64,000 nucleotides of DNA from Solimicrobium sp043758755 (GTDB lineage Bacteria > Pseudomonadota > Gammaproteobacteria > Burkholderiales > Burkholderiaceae_D): positions 1 through 64,000 of the forward strand of contig JAYVMW010000022.1 of assembly GCA_043758755.1 (NCBI GenBank), written 5' to 3'. Shown one piece after another: positions 53,021 through 62,866 of this stretch. The position numbers were made by a program, and so were the translations under genes. A model generated the notes under the pieces. The model did not search any database. It was given only the letters and a program-made list of their open reading frames with translations, and was not told where the DNA came from. Each line of letters opens with the position of its first letter. Positions within the stretch are counted from its first letter, which is position 1.

Positions 53021-54571
53021 TTAATTTGAAATGCGTTTGAAGTCGCGAAACCTGAACCCCATTGCGAACAGGCTCGCAAAATAAATGGTCATGCAGGCAG
53101 TCAAAATTAATCCCAGATACAAGGCGCGCACAATGACGTGCCTTTGCAATGCTATCCAGTCAAATTGGCTACTGAAATAAACCGCTACAGCGGCCATCAA
53201 TATCAGTGCAATGGTTTGTTTGCTGAAAAACTTTAGCCAGCCAGGTTTGGGTTTGTAAATGCCATTGCGCTTTAACACAACGAATAAAAATCCGGCATTC
53301 AAACAGGCTCCCAGCCCAACCGATAAGGCCAGGCCGACGTGAGCCAGGAATGGAATGAGAATGAGGTTCATGAGCTGCACTGCGACCATGACACCGACCG
53401 CTATTTTTACTGGCGTTTTTATATTTTGTTTTGCATAAAATCCGGGTGCCAGAATTTTCACCAGGATTAATCCAATCAAGCCAACACCATAGGCAACCAG
53501 TGCGTGACTGGTTTGGATTACAGCAGTCGCGTCGAACAGACCGTTGTGGAATAACACTGCAGTAATCGGAACGGATAATGTGGCAAGGCCAACAGCTGCG
53601 GGCAGGGCCAGCAGGAAGGTTAAGCGCAGTCCCCAGTCCAGCAGTGATGAATATTCTTCATGATCTTCCAGTGCATGCGCTCTGGACAGGCTGGGCAATA
53701 AAATAGTGCCAAGGGCTACGCCCAGCAGTGCAGTGGGAAACTCCATCAGGCGGTCTGCGTAAGAAAGCCATGAGACACTGCCGGTAACGAGATGTGAAGC
53801 AATATTGGTATTGATTAGAATGCTGAATTGTGAAGCGGAAACGGCAAAGATGGCGGGGGCCATATTTCTGAGCACGCGTACGACACCCGGATCCTGCAGC
53901 GAGCGTAACGGACGCAGGGAAATGCGCGGTAGCATGCCAATTTTGATTAGGTAGGGAAACTGTATTGCCAGCTGCAAGATGCCGCCGAGGACAACTGCGA
54001 CCGCCAGACCATAAATAGGTTGCTGGAAGTATTTAACTAGTACTACCGACCCAAAAATCGAGGCCAGATTAAATAATACCGGCGTAAAGGCAGGTATCTT
54101 GAATTCGCGCCAGGTATTTAAAATTCCTCCTGCCAGTGCGACCAGCGAAATCAGGGCAATATACGGAAACATAATGCGTGTCATGACTACAGTAACATTG
54201 AACTTTTCCGGGTCCTGGATAAATCCGCTGGCCAAGCCATAGACCAGCAGGGGGGAGGCAATAATGCCGACAACACTTGTTAATACCAGCGCCCAGGTAA
54301 GCAGTGTGCCAACTGCATCAACCAGTGACTTGGTGGCTTCTGGGCCTTTTTTATCGTGATACTCAGTCAAAATGGGAACAAATGCCTGAGAAAAGGCGCC
54401 TTCGGCAAAAATCCGCCGCAATAAGTTGGGGATCCTGAATGCAATATTGTAGGCATCGGAATAGGCGGTAGCGCCAAAGGCATGAGCGATGAGCATATCG
54501 CGCAGCATGCCGGTAATGCGGGACAGCATGGTCATGCCACTGATAGTGGCCATAGTTTTAAGCAGGTTCAT
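53021..54571 (-). CDS. murJ: Lipid II flippase MurJ (MviN)
   Basis: A 516-residue MOP-family flippase with 14 hydrophobic segments that moves lipid II across the cytoplasmic membrane. Marks include SRITGMLRDMLIAHAFGA, FRIPNLLRRIFAEGAFSQAFVP and the conserved Arg/Asp residues of the cavity. Divergent from rpsT, an arrangement common in beta- and gammaproteobacteria. Start at 54571. Confidence 0.95.
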   Translation of the reverse strand: MNLLKTMATISGMTMLSRITGMLRDMLIAHAFGATAYSDAYNIAFRIPNLLRRIFAEGAFSQAFVPILTEYHDKKGPEATKSLVDAVGTLLTWALVLTSVVGIIASPLLVYGLASGFIQDPEKFNVTVVMTRIMFPYIALISLVALAGGILNTWREFKIPAFTPVLFNLASIFGSVVLVKYFQQPIYGLAVAVVLGGILQLAIQFPYLIKIGMLPRISLRPLRSLQDPGVVRVLRNMAPAIFAVSASQFSILINTNIASHLVTGSVSWLSYADRLMEFPTALLGVALGTILLPSLSRAHALEDHEEYSSLLDWGLRLTFLLALPAAVGLATLSVPITAVLFHNGLFDATAVIQTSHALVAYGVGLIGLILVKILAPGFYAKQNIKTPVKIAVGVMVAVQLMNLILIPFLAHVGLALSVGLGACLNAGFLFVVLKRNGIYKPKPGWLKFFSKQTIALILMAAVAVYFSSQFDWIALQRHVIVRALYLGLILTACMTIYFASLFAMGFRFRDFKRISN

Positions 54572-54666
54572 GGAGCGGCATTATAACGGGACGCCTATTT
54601 TTTTGGTAAGGAAGCAACTGTATTGCACATTCGACGTAAATTATGGAGTTGCAGCGAAGACATTTC

Positions 54667-54695
54667 TTGTGTCTTCTAAAAAACTCAATTAGAAT
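54667..54695 (+). promoter_or_regulatory. Sigma-70 promoter of rpsT
   Basis: TTGTGT (54667-54672), 17-nt spacer, TAGAAT (54690-54695), 82 nt upstream of the rpsT start. Confidence 0.65.
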
Positions 54696-54776
54696 AGCGA
54701 GCTGTTCAGAATTCTTCGGTCATCGCACTCAGCGGTGATATTTGATCCAGTTTGGAAAATAAGTTTAGGAAATTTC

Positions 54777-55040
54777 ATGGCAAATACCGCGCAAGCACGC
54801 AAACGTGCTCGTCAAGCAGTAAAACAAAACGCTCACAATTCCAGCCAGCGTTCAACTTTACGTACTGCAATCAAAGCAGTTCGCAAGGCAATTCAGGCCG
54901 GCGATAAAGCAGCTGCAACTTCAATATTCCAGGCTTCAGTCTCGACTATCGATAGCATTGCGGATAAGAAAATTATCCACAAAAACAAAGCTGCCCGTCA
55001 TAAGAGTCGTTTATCTGCAGCTTTAAAAGCACTGGCTTAA
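54777..55040 (+). CDS. rpsT: 30S ribosomal protein S20
   Basis: An 87-residue helical 30S protein with the standard start MANTAQARKRARQ and NKAARHKSRLSAALKAL end. AGGAAATTTC precedes the ATG, which sets the start; an upstream frame to 54735 is ruled out. In E. coli it is autogenously controlled; no such signal is evident here. Confidence 0.97.
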   Translation: MANTAQARKRARQAVKQNAHNSSQRSTLRTAIKAVRKAIQAGDKAAATSIFQASVSTIDSIADKKIIHKNKAARHKSRLSAALKALA

Positions 55041-55116
55041 TCAAGATGGGTATCAACTGATACCCTGAATAGTTAGTCGACTGCCTTTTCAATACGAGAA
55101 GGTGCTGTAAACAAAC

Positions 55117-55150
55117 AAAAAACCACATGAATTTATTCGTGTGGTTTTTT
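55117..55150. terminator. Bidirectional terminator, rpsT / DUF192 gene
   Basis: CCACATGAA (55123-55131) and TTCGTGTGG (55136-55144), one G-T pair, flanked by an A run upstream and six T downstream. Confidence 0.85.
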
Positions 55151-55170
55151 GTCGTTCTGATTTCTTGATA

Positions 55171-55605
55171 TTACTTCAGTAATTCAATTTTGGTACCAGG
55201 TTTAATTCCCTTACGCTTAAACCATTCGGCGTTCATTTCCAAAGCATACAATGCCGGTTTGGCCGCGCAGTGGTTGGTTTCGGTTTGTGGCAGCATTTCT
55301 TCCACGTTCAAAATCACACCGTTGCTGTCCAAAAAAGCAACTGACAGTGGGATTAAGGTGTTTTTCATCCACATGCAAACGCCGGCAGCCCGATCAAAAA
55401 TAAACATCATGCCCTGATTGGTGCCCAATTCTTTTCGGTTCATTAATCCCAACTCGCGTTGCGCCGGGGTGGATGCAACCTCCGCTTCAATGACAAATAT
55501 ACCGGCAGTAAATTGTTTGACAGGTAATTTCTGTTGTGCGTGAACTGACGTAAAAGCAAGTAAAACAATGAGGATAGATAAAATTCGCAGAAATTTGGTT
55601 TGCAT
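55171..55605 (-). CDS. Secreted DUF192 family protein
   Basis: A 144-residue exported protein. Signal peptide ends near TSVHAQQ; the DUF192 core follows: VEAEVASTPAQRELGLMNR, MMFIFDRA, CMWMKNTLIPLSVAFLD and NHCAAKPALYALEM. The family has no settled function. Its stop is next to the rpsT terminator. Confidence 0.88.
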   Translation of the reverse strand: MQTKFLRILSILIVLLAFTSVHAQQKLPVKQFTAGIFVIEAEVASTPAQRELGLMNRKELGTNQGMMFIFDRAAGVCMWMKNTLIPLSVAFLDSNGVILNVEEMLPQTETNHCAAKPALYALEMNAEWFKRKGIKPGTKIELLK

Positions 55606-55637
55606 AAGAGCTCTGTTGTTAAAAGGAAATTTGGTTG

Positions 55638-56219
55638 TCAGGATACCTTGCCTTTTGAATTGACGCTAGGGGTATCGCTGCTGAGTTCAAGCCATTCTCC
55701 AGGCATGAGTGGATGGGATGCCAGTGAATACGCGCCAATGGCACTTCTGATCAGTCGCAAGGTGGGTAATCCTGCTGCGGCCGTCATTCTGCGAACCTGG
55801 CGATTTTTTCCTTCTTTGAGTGTGATAGCCAGCCAACTGGTGGGAATGTCGATTCTGTTTCTGATCGGAGGGTTGCGCGGCCACAGCCAGTCAGGTTCCT
55901 GGATGTGCTGGACATGACAGGGCTGTGTGACGAAATCCCCCAAGTTGATCGGCTCGCTCAATAATCGCAACTGCTCGGGTTTGGGTATGCCCTCTACCTG
56001 AACCAGATAGGTTTTGGATTCCTTGTGATCGGGATGGCTGATTTGATGCTGTAATTTGCCGTCATCGGTCAACAACATCAGCCCCTCACTGTCGGCATCC
56101 AGTCGTCCAGCAGGATAGATGCCGGGAATCGGAATGAAACTGGCCAGAGTCGCCCGCGTTTCGTGCACAGAAAATTGACTCATTACCTGAAAAGGTTTGT
56201 TAAATAAGATGAGTTTCAT
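55638..56219 (-). CDS. rluE: RluE-type 23S rRNA pseudouridine synthase
   Basis: A 193-residue RsuA-family pseudouridine synthase without S4 domain, as in RluE (23S position 2457 in E. coli). The catalytic motif is GRLDADSEGLMLLT; RQVRRMTAAAGLPTLRLIR and the IGxYxL end are present. The ATG at 56219 is chosen (MKLILFNKPF); 29 upstream codons lack similarity. Assignment to RluE rather than RluF/RsuA rests on length and sequence style. Confidence 0.85.
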   Translation of the reverse strand: MKLILFNKPFQVMSQFSVHETRATLASFIPIPGIYPAGRLDADSEGLMLLTDDGKLQHQISHPDHKESKTYLVQVEGIPKPEQLRLLSEPINLGDFVTQPCHVQHIQEPDWLWPRNPPIRNRIDIPTSWLAITLKEGKNRQVRRMTAAAGLPTLRLIRSAIGAYSLASHPLMPGEWLELSSDTPSVNSKGKVS

Positions 56220-56502
56220 GATGCAGCTTAAATTGTTGATCAGTGGGAATGCTAGCATGACATTGATTTTTGTAAAGTTATGGCGCACTGTAAAATTCTG
56301 GTGCATAATGTGAAACGCACCTCTTATGTCTTATATAAGAGTTGATTATTGTTTATTTGCCATGGCGGAAGCACAAATCCGTGCAATTTATGGTTCTGTG
56401 TATACAATAAGATTACCTTGAATTTGAGGACGTTTCTTTACCTTGGAAGCGCCTGTCTGTTTGGATTTACTTAGCGCTGTGCGCCACACTTCGGAGATAA
56501 CA

Positions 56503-57756
56503 ATGTACCAACATATAAAAGTGCCTGCCGACGGTCAAAAAATTACCGTTAATGCTGACTTCTCAATCAATGTGCCAGACAATCCAATCATCCCTTACAT
56601 TGAAGGCGATGGTACCGGTGTTGATATCAGCCCAGTTATGATCAAGGTTATTGATGCGGCGGTTGCCAAGGCGTATGGTGGCAAACGAAAAATCAGCTGG
56701 ATGGAAATTTTTGCCGGTGAAAAATCCACGCAGGTGTATGGTCCGGATGTCTGGTTGCCAGAAGAAACGCTGCGGGTACTGAAAGATTACGTCGTTTCAA
56801 TCAAGGGTCCGTTGACGACGCCTGTTGGTGGTGGAATACGTTCACTGAATGTGGCATTGCGCCAGGAACTGGATCTGTATGTTTGTCTGCGTCCGGTTCG
56901 CTATTTCACTGGTGTACCTTCCCCCGTCAAAGAGCCGGAAAAAACCGACATGGTGATTTTCCGTGAAAACTCAGAAGATATTTATGCCGGTGTCGAGTTT
57001 CAGGAAGGTTCTGCTCAGGTCAAGAAACTGATTTCCTTCTTGGTGAATGAAATGGGCGTGAAAAAAATCCGTTTCCCTGAAACCTCCGGTATCGGTATCA
57101 AACCGGTATCGCGCGAAGGTACTGAGCGTCTGGTCCGCAAGGCTATTCAGTATGCAATCGATAATGACAAACCTTCGGTGACTATCGTTCACAAGGGCAA
57201 TATCATGAAATACACCGAAGGTGGATTCCGTGACTGGGCGTATGCGCTGGCTCAAAAAGAATTTGGAGCACAACTGATTGACGGCGGTCCATGGTGCAAA
57301 TTCAAGAATCCAAATACTGGCAAGGAAATTATTGTCAAGGATTCGATTGCTGATGCGTTCTTGCAGCAGATCCTGTTGCGTCCTGCTGAATACAGCGTGA
57401 TTGCTACATTGAATTTGAATGGAGATTATATTTCTGACGCCTTGGCTGCGCAGGTTGGTGGTATTGGGATTGCACCTGGTGCCAATCTGTCTGACTCAAT
57501 CGCCATGTTTGAAGCGACACACGGCACTGCACCTAAATATGCCGGCAAGGATTATGTCAATCCTGGTTCATTGATTCTTTCGGCTGAAATGATGTTGCGT
57601 CACATGGGTTGGCTGGAAGCGGCTGATCTCATTATCAGCTCTATGAGCAAGTCAATTGCCCAGAAGAAGGTGACTTATGACTTCGCCAGATTGATGGAAG
57701 GCGCAACCCAGTTGTCCTGCTCAGGTTTTGGCAATGTGATGATCGAAAATATGTAG
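56503..57756 (+). CDS. icd: Isocitrate dehydrogenase, NADP-dependent
   Basis: A 417-residue TCA-cycle enzyme converting isocitrate to 2-oxoglutarate with NADP. Marks: GGGIRSLNVALRQELDLYVCLRPVRYF, containing the serine phosphorylated by AceK in E. coli, the substrate Asp residues in NLNGDYISDA, and HGTAPKYAGKDYVNPGSLI. The ATG at 56503 has GGAG and follows an otherwise open frame from 56443. Terminator follows 50 nt after the stop. Confidence 0.96.
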   Translation: MYQHIKVPADGQKITVNADFSINVPDNPIIPYIEGDGTGVDISPVMIKVIDAAVAKAYGGKRKISWMEIFAGEKSTQVYGPDVWLPEETLRVLKDYVVSIKGPLTTPVGGGIRSLNVALRQELDLYVCLRPVRYFTGVPSPVKEPEKTDMVIFRENSEDIYAGVEFQEGSAQVKKLISFLVNEMGVKKIRFPETSGIGIKPVSREGTERLVRKAIQYAIDNDKPSVTIVHKGNIMKYTEGGFRDWAYALAQKEFGAQLIDGGPWCKFKNPNTGKEIIVKDSIADAFLQQILLRPAEYSVIATLNLNGDYISDALAAQVGGIGIAPGANLSDSIAMFEATHGTAPKYAGKDYVNPGSLILSAEMMLRHMGWLEAADLIISSMSKSIAQKKVTYDFARLMEGATQLSCSGFGNVMIENM

Positions 57757-57805
57757 TGTGTGAATGACAGGGGCTGATCAGCCTCTGTTAAGTTTTAAGA
57801 TACAA

Positions 57806-57831
57806 AAAAAGCTCCGCGTGCGGAGCTTTTT
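57806..57831. terminator. Bidirectional terminator, icd / cold-shock gene
   Basis: GCTCCG (57811-57816), loop CGTG, CGGAGC (57821-57826), with seven A before and five T after. Confidence 0.85.
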
Positions 57832-57847
57832 AAATGCAACCTTAAAA

Positions 57848-58054
57848 TTAATTAGGTGCCTGAATATTTGAAGCTTGTTTGCCTTTAGGCCCTTGCGTTA
57901 CTTCAAATTGGACTTTTTGGCCTTCTTTAAGCGTCTTGAATCCGTTCATCTGGATAGCTGAGAAGTGCGCAAATAAATCTTCGCCGCCGTCGTCTGGAGT
58001 GATAAAGCCGAAGCCTTTTGAGTCATTGAACCATTTAACTGTGCCTGTTGCCAT
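57848..58054 (-). CDS. CspA-family cold-shock protein
   Basis: A 68-residue single-stranded nucleic-acid-binding OB-fold protein. RNP1 (KGFGFI) and RNP2 (LFAHFSA) motifs are present, after MATGTVKWFND. The ATG at 58054 is chosen. A leader of over 100 nt is likely, as in many cspA genes. Number of paralogues cannot be judged, so no specific symbol is given. Confidence 0.94.
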   Translation of the reverse strand: MATGTVKWFNDSKGFGFITPDDGGEDLFAHFSAIQMNGFKTLKEGQKVQFEVTQGPKGKQASNIQAPN

Positions 58055-58178
58055 AATACGTCTTTCAGAAAATATCAAAAACACGAGCCGTCAAAGCCAG
58101 AAATTCGGCAGAATGCCAAATCCTCCTAAACTTGCCCTCTCAGTGTTGATGAGAAGAAAATATCTCATTAACAATTTC

Positions 58179-58207
58179 ATTTTTGAGGGATTTATAAATC
58201 TTGTCAA
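58179..58207 (-). promoter_or_regulatory. Candidate promoter of the cold-shock gene
   Basis: A perfect TTGACA (minus strand, 58207-58202) and a weak AAAAAT at 17-nt spacing (58184-58179). The leader would be about 118 nt. Confidence 0.4.
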
Positions 58208-58273
58208 GAATTTTCATGTGAGCATGAAAATTTGAGCATCATTTCGTTCTCAAAATCGGTTTTAAGTCACTTT

Positions 58274-58302
58274 TTGATACACTTCTAGTGATAATTTACA
58301 AC
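58274..58302 (+). promoter_or_regulatory. Candidate sigma-70 promoter of clpS-clpA
   Basis: TTGATA (58274-58279), 17-nt spacer, TACAAC (58297-58302), 178 nt before clpS. Confidence 0.5.
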
Positions 58303-58479
58303 ACTTAGACAGAAGTAACACTTGAATGATGTAAATCGGTGAAATTAAAGAAATAATCCATTGTGCTATTGATGTTCAGCAATTAATCGCCATCTCTTGA
58401 AAACGAAACGTGGAGATAAAAATTGAATTACACTGTTTATTCAGCGCTTTGACCCAGGAAAAAACAGTTAAATTTATTT

Positions 58480-58788
58480 ATGGCAAATAAGCACGAAAAT
58501 ACTACAGTGATAGAGAGGCAGGCGCAAAAGACCAAGCTGCCACCTTTGTATCAGGTTGTTTTGTTGAACGACGACTACACTCCGATGGAATTTGTCGTTA
58601 TCGTAATTCAAGAATACTTTAATAAGGACCGTGAAACAGCGATGCATATCATGCTTAAAGTACATCGCGATGGTAAGGGCGTATGCGGGGTTTTCCCCAA
58701 AGATATTGCCGCTACAAAAGTTGATTTGGTAATGGCATATGCCAGGCAAGCAGGGCATCCCCTGCAATGTGTGATGGAGGAAGTATGA
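58480..58788 (+). CDS. clpS: ClpAP adaptor ClpS
   Basis: A 102-residue N-degron adaptor handing substrates to ClpAP. Marks: PLYQVVLLNDDYTPMEFVV, with the N-degron pocket, and MLKVHRDGKGVCGVF. The stop overlaps the clpA start, as in most proteobacteria. Confidence 0.96.
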   Translation: MANKHENTTVIERQAQKTKLPPLYQVVLLNDDYTPMEFVVIVIQEYFNKDRETAMHIMLKVHRDGKGVCGVFPKDIAATKVDLVMAYARQAGHPLQCVMEEV

Positions 58789-61082
58789 TTGCGCAAGAAT
58801 TGGAAGTAAGTTTACATATGGCGTTTGTTGAAGCGCGGCAGGCAAGATACGAGTTCATTACTGTTGAGCATTTATTGCTGGCACTACTGGATAATCCATC
58901 TGCGGCCGAGGTCATGCGCGCCTGTGCTGTGAATATAGAAGATCTGCGCAAAACACTGAGTAATTTTGTCAGTGACAATACACCTACCGTGGCCGGAACC
59001 GGTGAGGTAGATACCCAGCCAACGTTAGGATTTCAACGCGTCATTCAACGTGCAATCATGCATGTGCAATCGGCGTCCAACGGCAAGAAAGAAGTAAATG
59101 GTGCCAACGTGCTGGTGGCAATATTTGGCGAGAAGGATTCTCATGCCGTGTATTACCTGCATCAGCAGGGAGTAACCCGTCTGGATGTAGTCAATTTCAT
59201 TTCGCACGGTGTACGTAAAGATCACCCCGCCGATCCGCAGAAATCTCCTGAAGGTGTAGAAGAGGCACATGCTGAAGCACAACCCAAGGAAAGTGCGCTC
59301 GATCAATTTACTCTGAATCTGAATAAAGCTGCAGCTGATGGAAAGATTGATCCGCTGGTGGGGCGCGACAGCGAAGTGGAACGGGTAGTACAGATTTTAT
59401 GTCGGCGTCGTAAAAATAATCCATTGCTGGTCGGCGAAGCAGGGGTCGGAAAAACGGCGATAGCTGAAGGACTGGCACTGCGCATTACGATGGGAGACGT
59501 GCCGGATATCCTTGAAAATGCGGTGGTGTATTCGCTGGATATGGGATCGCTTTTAGCCGGCACCAAATATCGCGGCGATTTTGAATTGCGTTTAAAAGCA
59601 GTTTTAAAGCAACTCAAAGATGCACCCAATGGAATTTTATTCATCGATGAAATTCATACCATCATTGGCGCAGGATCTGCGTCAGGCGGCACTCTGGATG
59701 CATCCAATCTGCTTAAGCCGGCGCTGTCTTCCGGTCAGCTGAAATGCATAGGCGCGACTACTTATACTGAATATCGTGGCGTCTTTGAAAAAGATCACGC
59801 GCTGTCACGTCGTTTCCAGAAAATTGACATCACAGAGCCAACTGTTGAACAGACCATTCAAATTCTGCGTGGTTTGAAATCCAAATTTGAAGAGCATCAC
59901 AATGTGAAGTACTCGGCCTCGGCATTAACTTCAGCGGCTGAACTGTCGGCGCGGTTTATCAATGACCGCCATTTGCCCGACAAGGCGATTGACGTCATTG
60001 ATGAAGCCGGTGCAGCACAACGGGTTTTGCCAAAATCGAAGCAAAAGAAAACCATCGGCAAGCTGGAAATTGAAGAAATCATTTCCAAGATTGCGCGTAT
60101 TCCGCCGCAAACCGTCAATCAGGATGATCGCAGCAAACTGCAGACGATCGAGCGCGACCTGAAAAATGTCGTGTTCGGTCAGGATCCGGCCATTGACGCG
60201 CTGTCTTCGGCGATCAAGATGGCGCGTGCCGGATTGGGCAAACTTGATAAACCTATCGGTTCGTTCCTGTTTTCAGGACCAACCGGGGTCGGTAAAACCG
60301 AGATGGCCAAGCAGCTGGCATTTACTCTGGGTATCGATTTAATCCGTTTTGACATGTCTGAGTACATGGAGCGTCATGCCGTGAGCCGTCTGATCGGAGC
60401 GCCGCCAGGCTATGTCGGATTTGATCAGGGCGGATTGCTCACTGAAGCAATCACCAAAAAGCCGCATACCGTACTGTTGCTGGATGAAATTGAAAAAGCC
60501 CATCCGGATGTCTTCAATATTTTGTTGCAGGTGATGGACCACGGTACATTGACTGATAACAATGGACGCAAGGCAGATTTCCGTAACGTGATCATTATCA
60601 TGACCACCAATGCCGGTGCTGAAAGCCTGCAGAAACGGTCGATCGGCTTTACCGACAATAAAGAGGCTGGCGATGAGATGGCGGATATCAAGCGGATGTT
60701 TACGCCTGAATTCCGAAATCGTCTGGATGCCATCATCAGTTTTGGTTCTTTGAGCGAAGAGATTATTTTGCGTGTGGTCGACAAGTTTCTCATGCAGCTT
60801 GAAGAACAGCTGCATGAGAAAAAAGTCGATGCCATATTCACCGATAACCTGCGCAAATTCCTGGGTAAAAAGGGATTTGATCCATTGATGGGTGCACGTC
60901 CGATGGCGCGTCTGATTCAGGACATGATCCGGAAGGCGCTGGCCGATGAATTACTGTTCGGTAAGTTGGTGACGGGTGGCAAGGTGGTGGTGGATCTGGA
61001 TGAGCAAGATCATATCAAGTTGAATTTTTCTGAAAGTGATCCAAAATCATCTGCAACTCAGGAAGCCGTAGAAACTGAATAG
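58785..61082 (+). CDS. clpA: ATP-dependent Clp protease ATPase subunit ClpA
   Basis: A 765-residue AAA+ unfoldase. The N-domain (about 1-145) begins IAQELEVSLHMAFVEARQ; D1 has Walker A GEAGVGKTA and D2 GPTGVGKTE, each with a matching DE box. The C-terminal IGF-type loop for ClpP docking is present as RSIGFTDN in D2. ATG is inside clpS (ATGA). Full length. Confidence 0.96.
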   Translation: MIAQELEVSLHMAFVEARQARYEFITVEHLLLALLDNPSAAEVMRACAVNIEDLRKTLSNFVSDNTPTVAGTGEVDTQPTLGFQRVIQRAIMHVQSASNGKKEVNGANVLVAIFGEKDSHAVYYLHQQGVTRLDVVNFISHGVRKDHPADPQKSPEGVEEAHAEAQPKESALDQFTLNLNKAAADGKIDPLVGRDSEVERVVQILCRRRKNNPLLVGEAGVGKTAIAEGLALRITMGDVPDILENAVVYSLDMGSLLAGTKYRGDFELRLKAVLKQLKDAPNGILFIDEIHTIIGAGSASGGTLDASNLLKPALSSGQLKCIGATTYTEYRGVFEKDHALSRRFQKIDITEPTVEQTIQILRGLKSKFEEHHNVKYSASALTSAAELSARFINDRHLPDKAIDVIDEAGAAQRVLPKSKQKKTIGKLEIEEIISKIARIPPQTVNQDDRSKLQTIERDLKNVVFGQDPAIDALSSAIKMARAGLGKLDKPIGSFLFSGPTGVGKTEMAKQLAFTLGIDLIRFDMSEYMERHAVSRLIGAPPGYVGFDQGGLLTEAITKKPHTVLLLDEIEKAHPDVFNILLQVMDHGTLTDNNGRKADFRNVIIIMTTNAGAESLQKRSIGFTDNKEAGDEMADIKRMFTPEFRNRLDAIISFGSLSEEIILRVVDKFLMQLEEQLHEKKVDAIFTDNLRKFLGKKGFDPLMGARPMARLIQDMIRKALADELLFGKLVTGGKVVVDLDEQDHIKLNFSESDPKSSATQEAVETE

Positions 61083-61100
61083 TAAAAAACGTTATCGGTA

Positions 61101-61135
61101 ATAAAAAAACCAGCTTCAATTAAGCTGGTTTTTTT
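61101..61135. terminator. Bidirectional terminator, clpA / chemotaxis gene
   Basis: CCAGCTT (61110-61116), loop CAATT, AAGCTGG (61122-61128), with seven A before and seven T after. Confidence 0.88.
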
Positions 61136-61155
61136 GTGATCAATACAGAAAGACG

Positions 61156-62745
61156 TCAGCTGTCGTTGGCAATTTTCAGCATGCGATCAGGCACATGACT
61201 CATGCGTGCTGACGATACACCAGAACTCGACAGTTTAAATACATCCAATGCGTCGGTTAATTTTTCGGCCTCGTAATTCATGGAGGACGCTGCCGATGCA
61301 GCTTCTTCCACCATGGCTGAGTTTTGCTGAGTCATTTCATCCATGTGTTCAATGGCGCGGCCTATTTCCTGAATGCCGGCACTTTGATCCTGGCTGGCGG
61401 CTGAAATTTCTTTCATGATGTCGCTGACCCGTTTGACGGAATCAACAATTTCACCCATGGTTTTGCCGGCCTGATCTACCAGTTGCGAACCCTGCGTGAC
61501 TTTATCTACTGAATCACTGATCAACGTTTTGATTTCCTTGGCCGCCGCTGCACTGCGCTGCGCCAGGTTGCGCACTTCCGATGCTACCACGGCAAAGCCG
61601 CGACCCTGTTCACCGGCGCGCGCCGCCTCGACAGCGGCATTCAGCGCCAGAATATTGGTTTGAAATGCGATGCCATCAATGACAGTAATGATGTCGACAA
61701 TTTTTTTCGATGAGCCGTTAATCTCAGACATGGTACCGATCACCTGATTCACCACTTCGCCACCTTTGACAGCAACGTCAGAGGCAACGTCAGCCAACTT
61801 ATTGGCCTGCTTGGCATTGTCCGCATTCTGTTTGACCGTATCGGAGAGCGAGGCCATCGAGCTTGATGTTTCCTGCAGGCTGTTGGCCTGCGATTCGGTA
61901 CGGGATGACAAATCATTGTTGCCCGATGAAATTTCAGAGCTGGCGACTTTGATTGTTTCTGCAGAGAGTTTGATTTCACTGACCATCGCTTCGAGCTTGC
62001 CTTTCATTTCTTTCAGCGCCACCAGCAAACTGCCGGTGTCGTTCGGATCGGTTTGAATATCCATGGATAAATCACCGGCAGCAACTGCCACGGCAATTTC
62101 ACGGGTGTATTCAGGCTCTCCACCGAGTTGCTTCCAGATTCCGTGCACAACGACATACGACACACCGCCCAACGTCAGCACGATCATGATTGCGACGAAA
62201 ACGGTGGTGTACAGCACATTGCTGACACTGTTGCCGCTACGATCCACGCCGGATTTGAATTGCTCTTTAGCTGCTTCCTGCATTTTGGTCAAATCTGACT
62301 GCAGCGCATTCAAAGTGGTTTGCATTTTGGCGATGAGTGGAGTGGGGTCACCCTGTTCCACTTCCATCATGATTTTTGCCACGCCCATTGCCGGCGAATA
62401 GTAGGCTTCGAATTCATTCGACAGCCGGCCTGAAGTTTCATGCTGACCGTCGATTTTGCCCAATTCGTTGATGCTTTCGCGGATTGTTTTGGCATTGACC
62501 TCGATCGCATCCAGACGTTTTTTATCACCTTCGCTAACCGCTTCCTGCAGTCCCTTAACCAAACCATTCACATCAGTAATTAAGGATTTGGATCGATCCA
62601 GCAGCGGATAATCAACTGACGCAGTAGTTTTGATAGAAGAAATAGCGATCGTCGAAAAATAAACGCTCACAGACAACCCTACACTGAAAATAATGGTGGC
62701 GGTGGCTGGCAATGACCAGATTCGTTTCTTGATGCTCATACTCAT
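61156..62745 (-). CDS. Methyl-accepting chemotaxis protein
   Basis: A 529-residue chemoreceptor. Transmembrane helices at about 13-35 and 175-205 bracket a periplasmic four-helix-type domain of about 140 residues; a HAMP domain (about 205-260) and the cytoplasmic signalling domain follow, with hairpin tip GIAFQTNILALNAAVEAARAGEQGRGFAVVASEVR. There is no C-terminal NWETF-type pentapeptide. The start has GAGG 6 nt upstream. The ligand is unknown. Confidence 0.93.
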   Translation of the reverse strand: MSMSIKKRIWSLPATATIIFSVGLSVSVYFSTIAISSIKTTASVDYPLLDRSKSLITDVNGLVKGLQEAVSEGDKKRLDAIEVNAKTIRESINELGKIDGQHETSGRLSNEFEAYYSPAMGVAKIMMEVEQGDPTPLIAKMQTTLNALQSDLTKMQEAAKEQFKSGVDRSGNSVSNVLYTTVFVAIMIVLTLGGVSYVVVHGIWKQLGGEPEYTREIAVAVAAGDLSMDIQTDPNDTGSLLVALKEMKGKLEAMVSEIKLSAETIKVASSEISSGNNDLSSRTESQANSLQETSSSMASLSDTVKQNADNAKQANKLADVASDVAVKGGEVVNQVIGTMSEINGSSKKIVDIITVIDGIAFQTNILALNAAVEAARAGEQGRGFAVVASEVRNLAQRSAAAAKEIKTLISDSVDKVTQGSQLVDQAGKTMGEIVDSVKRVSDIMKEISAASQDQSAGIQEIGRAIEHMDEMTQQNSAMVEEAASAASSMNYEAEKLTDALDVFKLSSSGVSSARMSHVPDRMLKIANDS

Positions 62746-62866
62746 GATTTGCCTCTAGTTATAATTGACTAATTCATTAATCAGCTGAAAACAATACTTT
62801 TACACTTTTATCCACAAAGCTTTGAAAAAATTTGACTGATTACAAAATTTTCATTGTCAAATCCGA

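Larger units (their letters stand above)
58055..58479. other. Divergent intergenic region, csp / clpS
   Basis: 425 nt, AT-rich, without a gene. It includes a candidate csp promoter on the minus strand and a clpS promoter on the plus strand, plus a small dyad TTTTCATG-N6-CATGAAAA around 58211-58230. Confidence 0.55.
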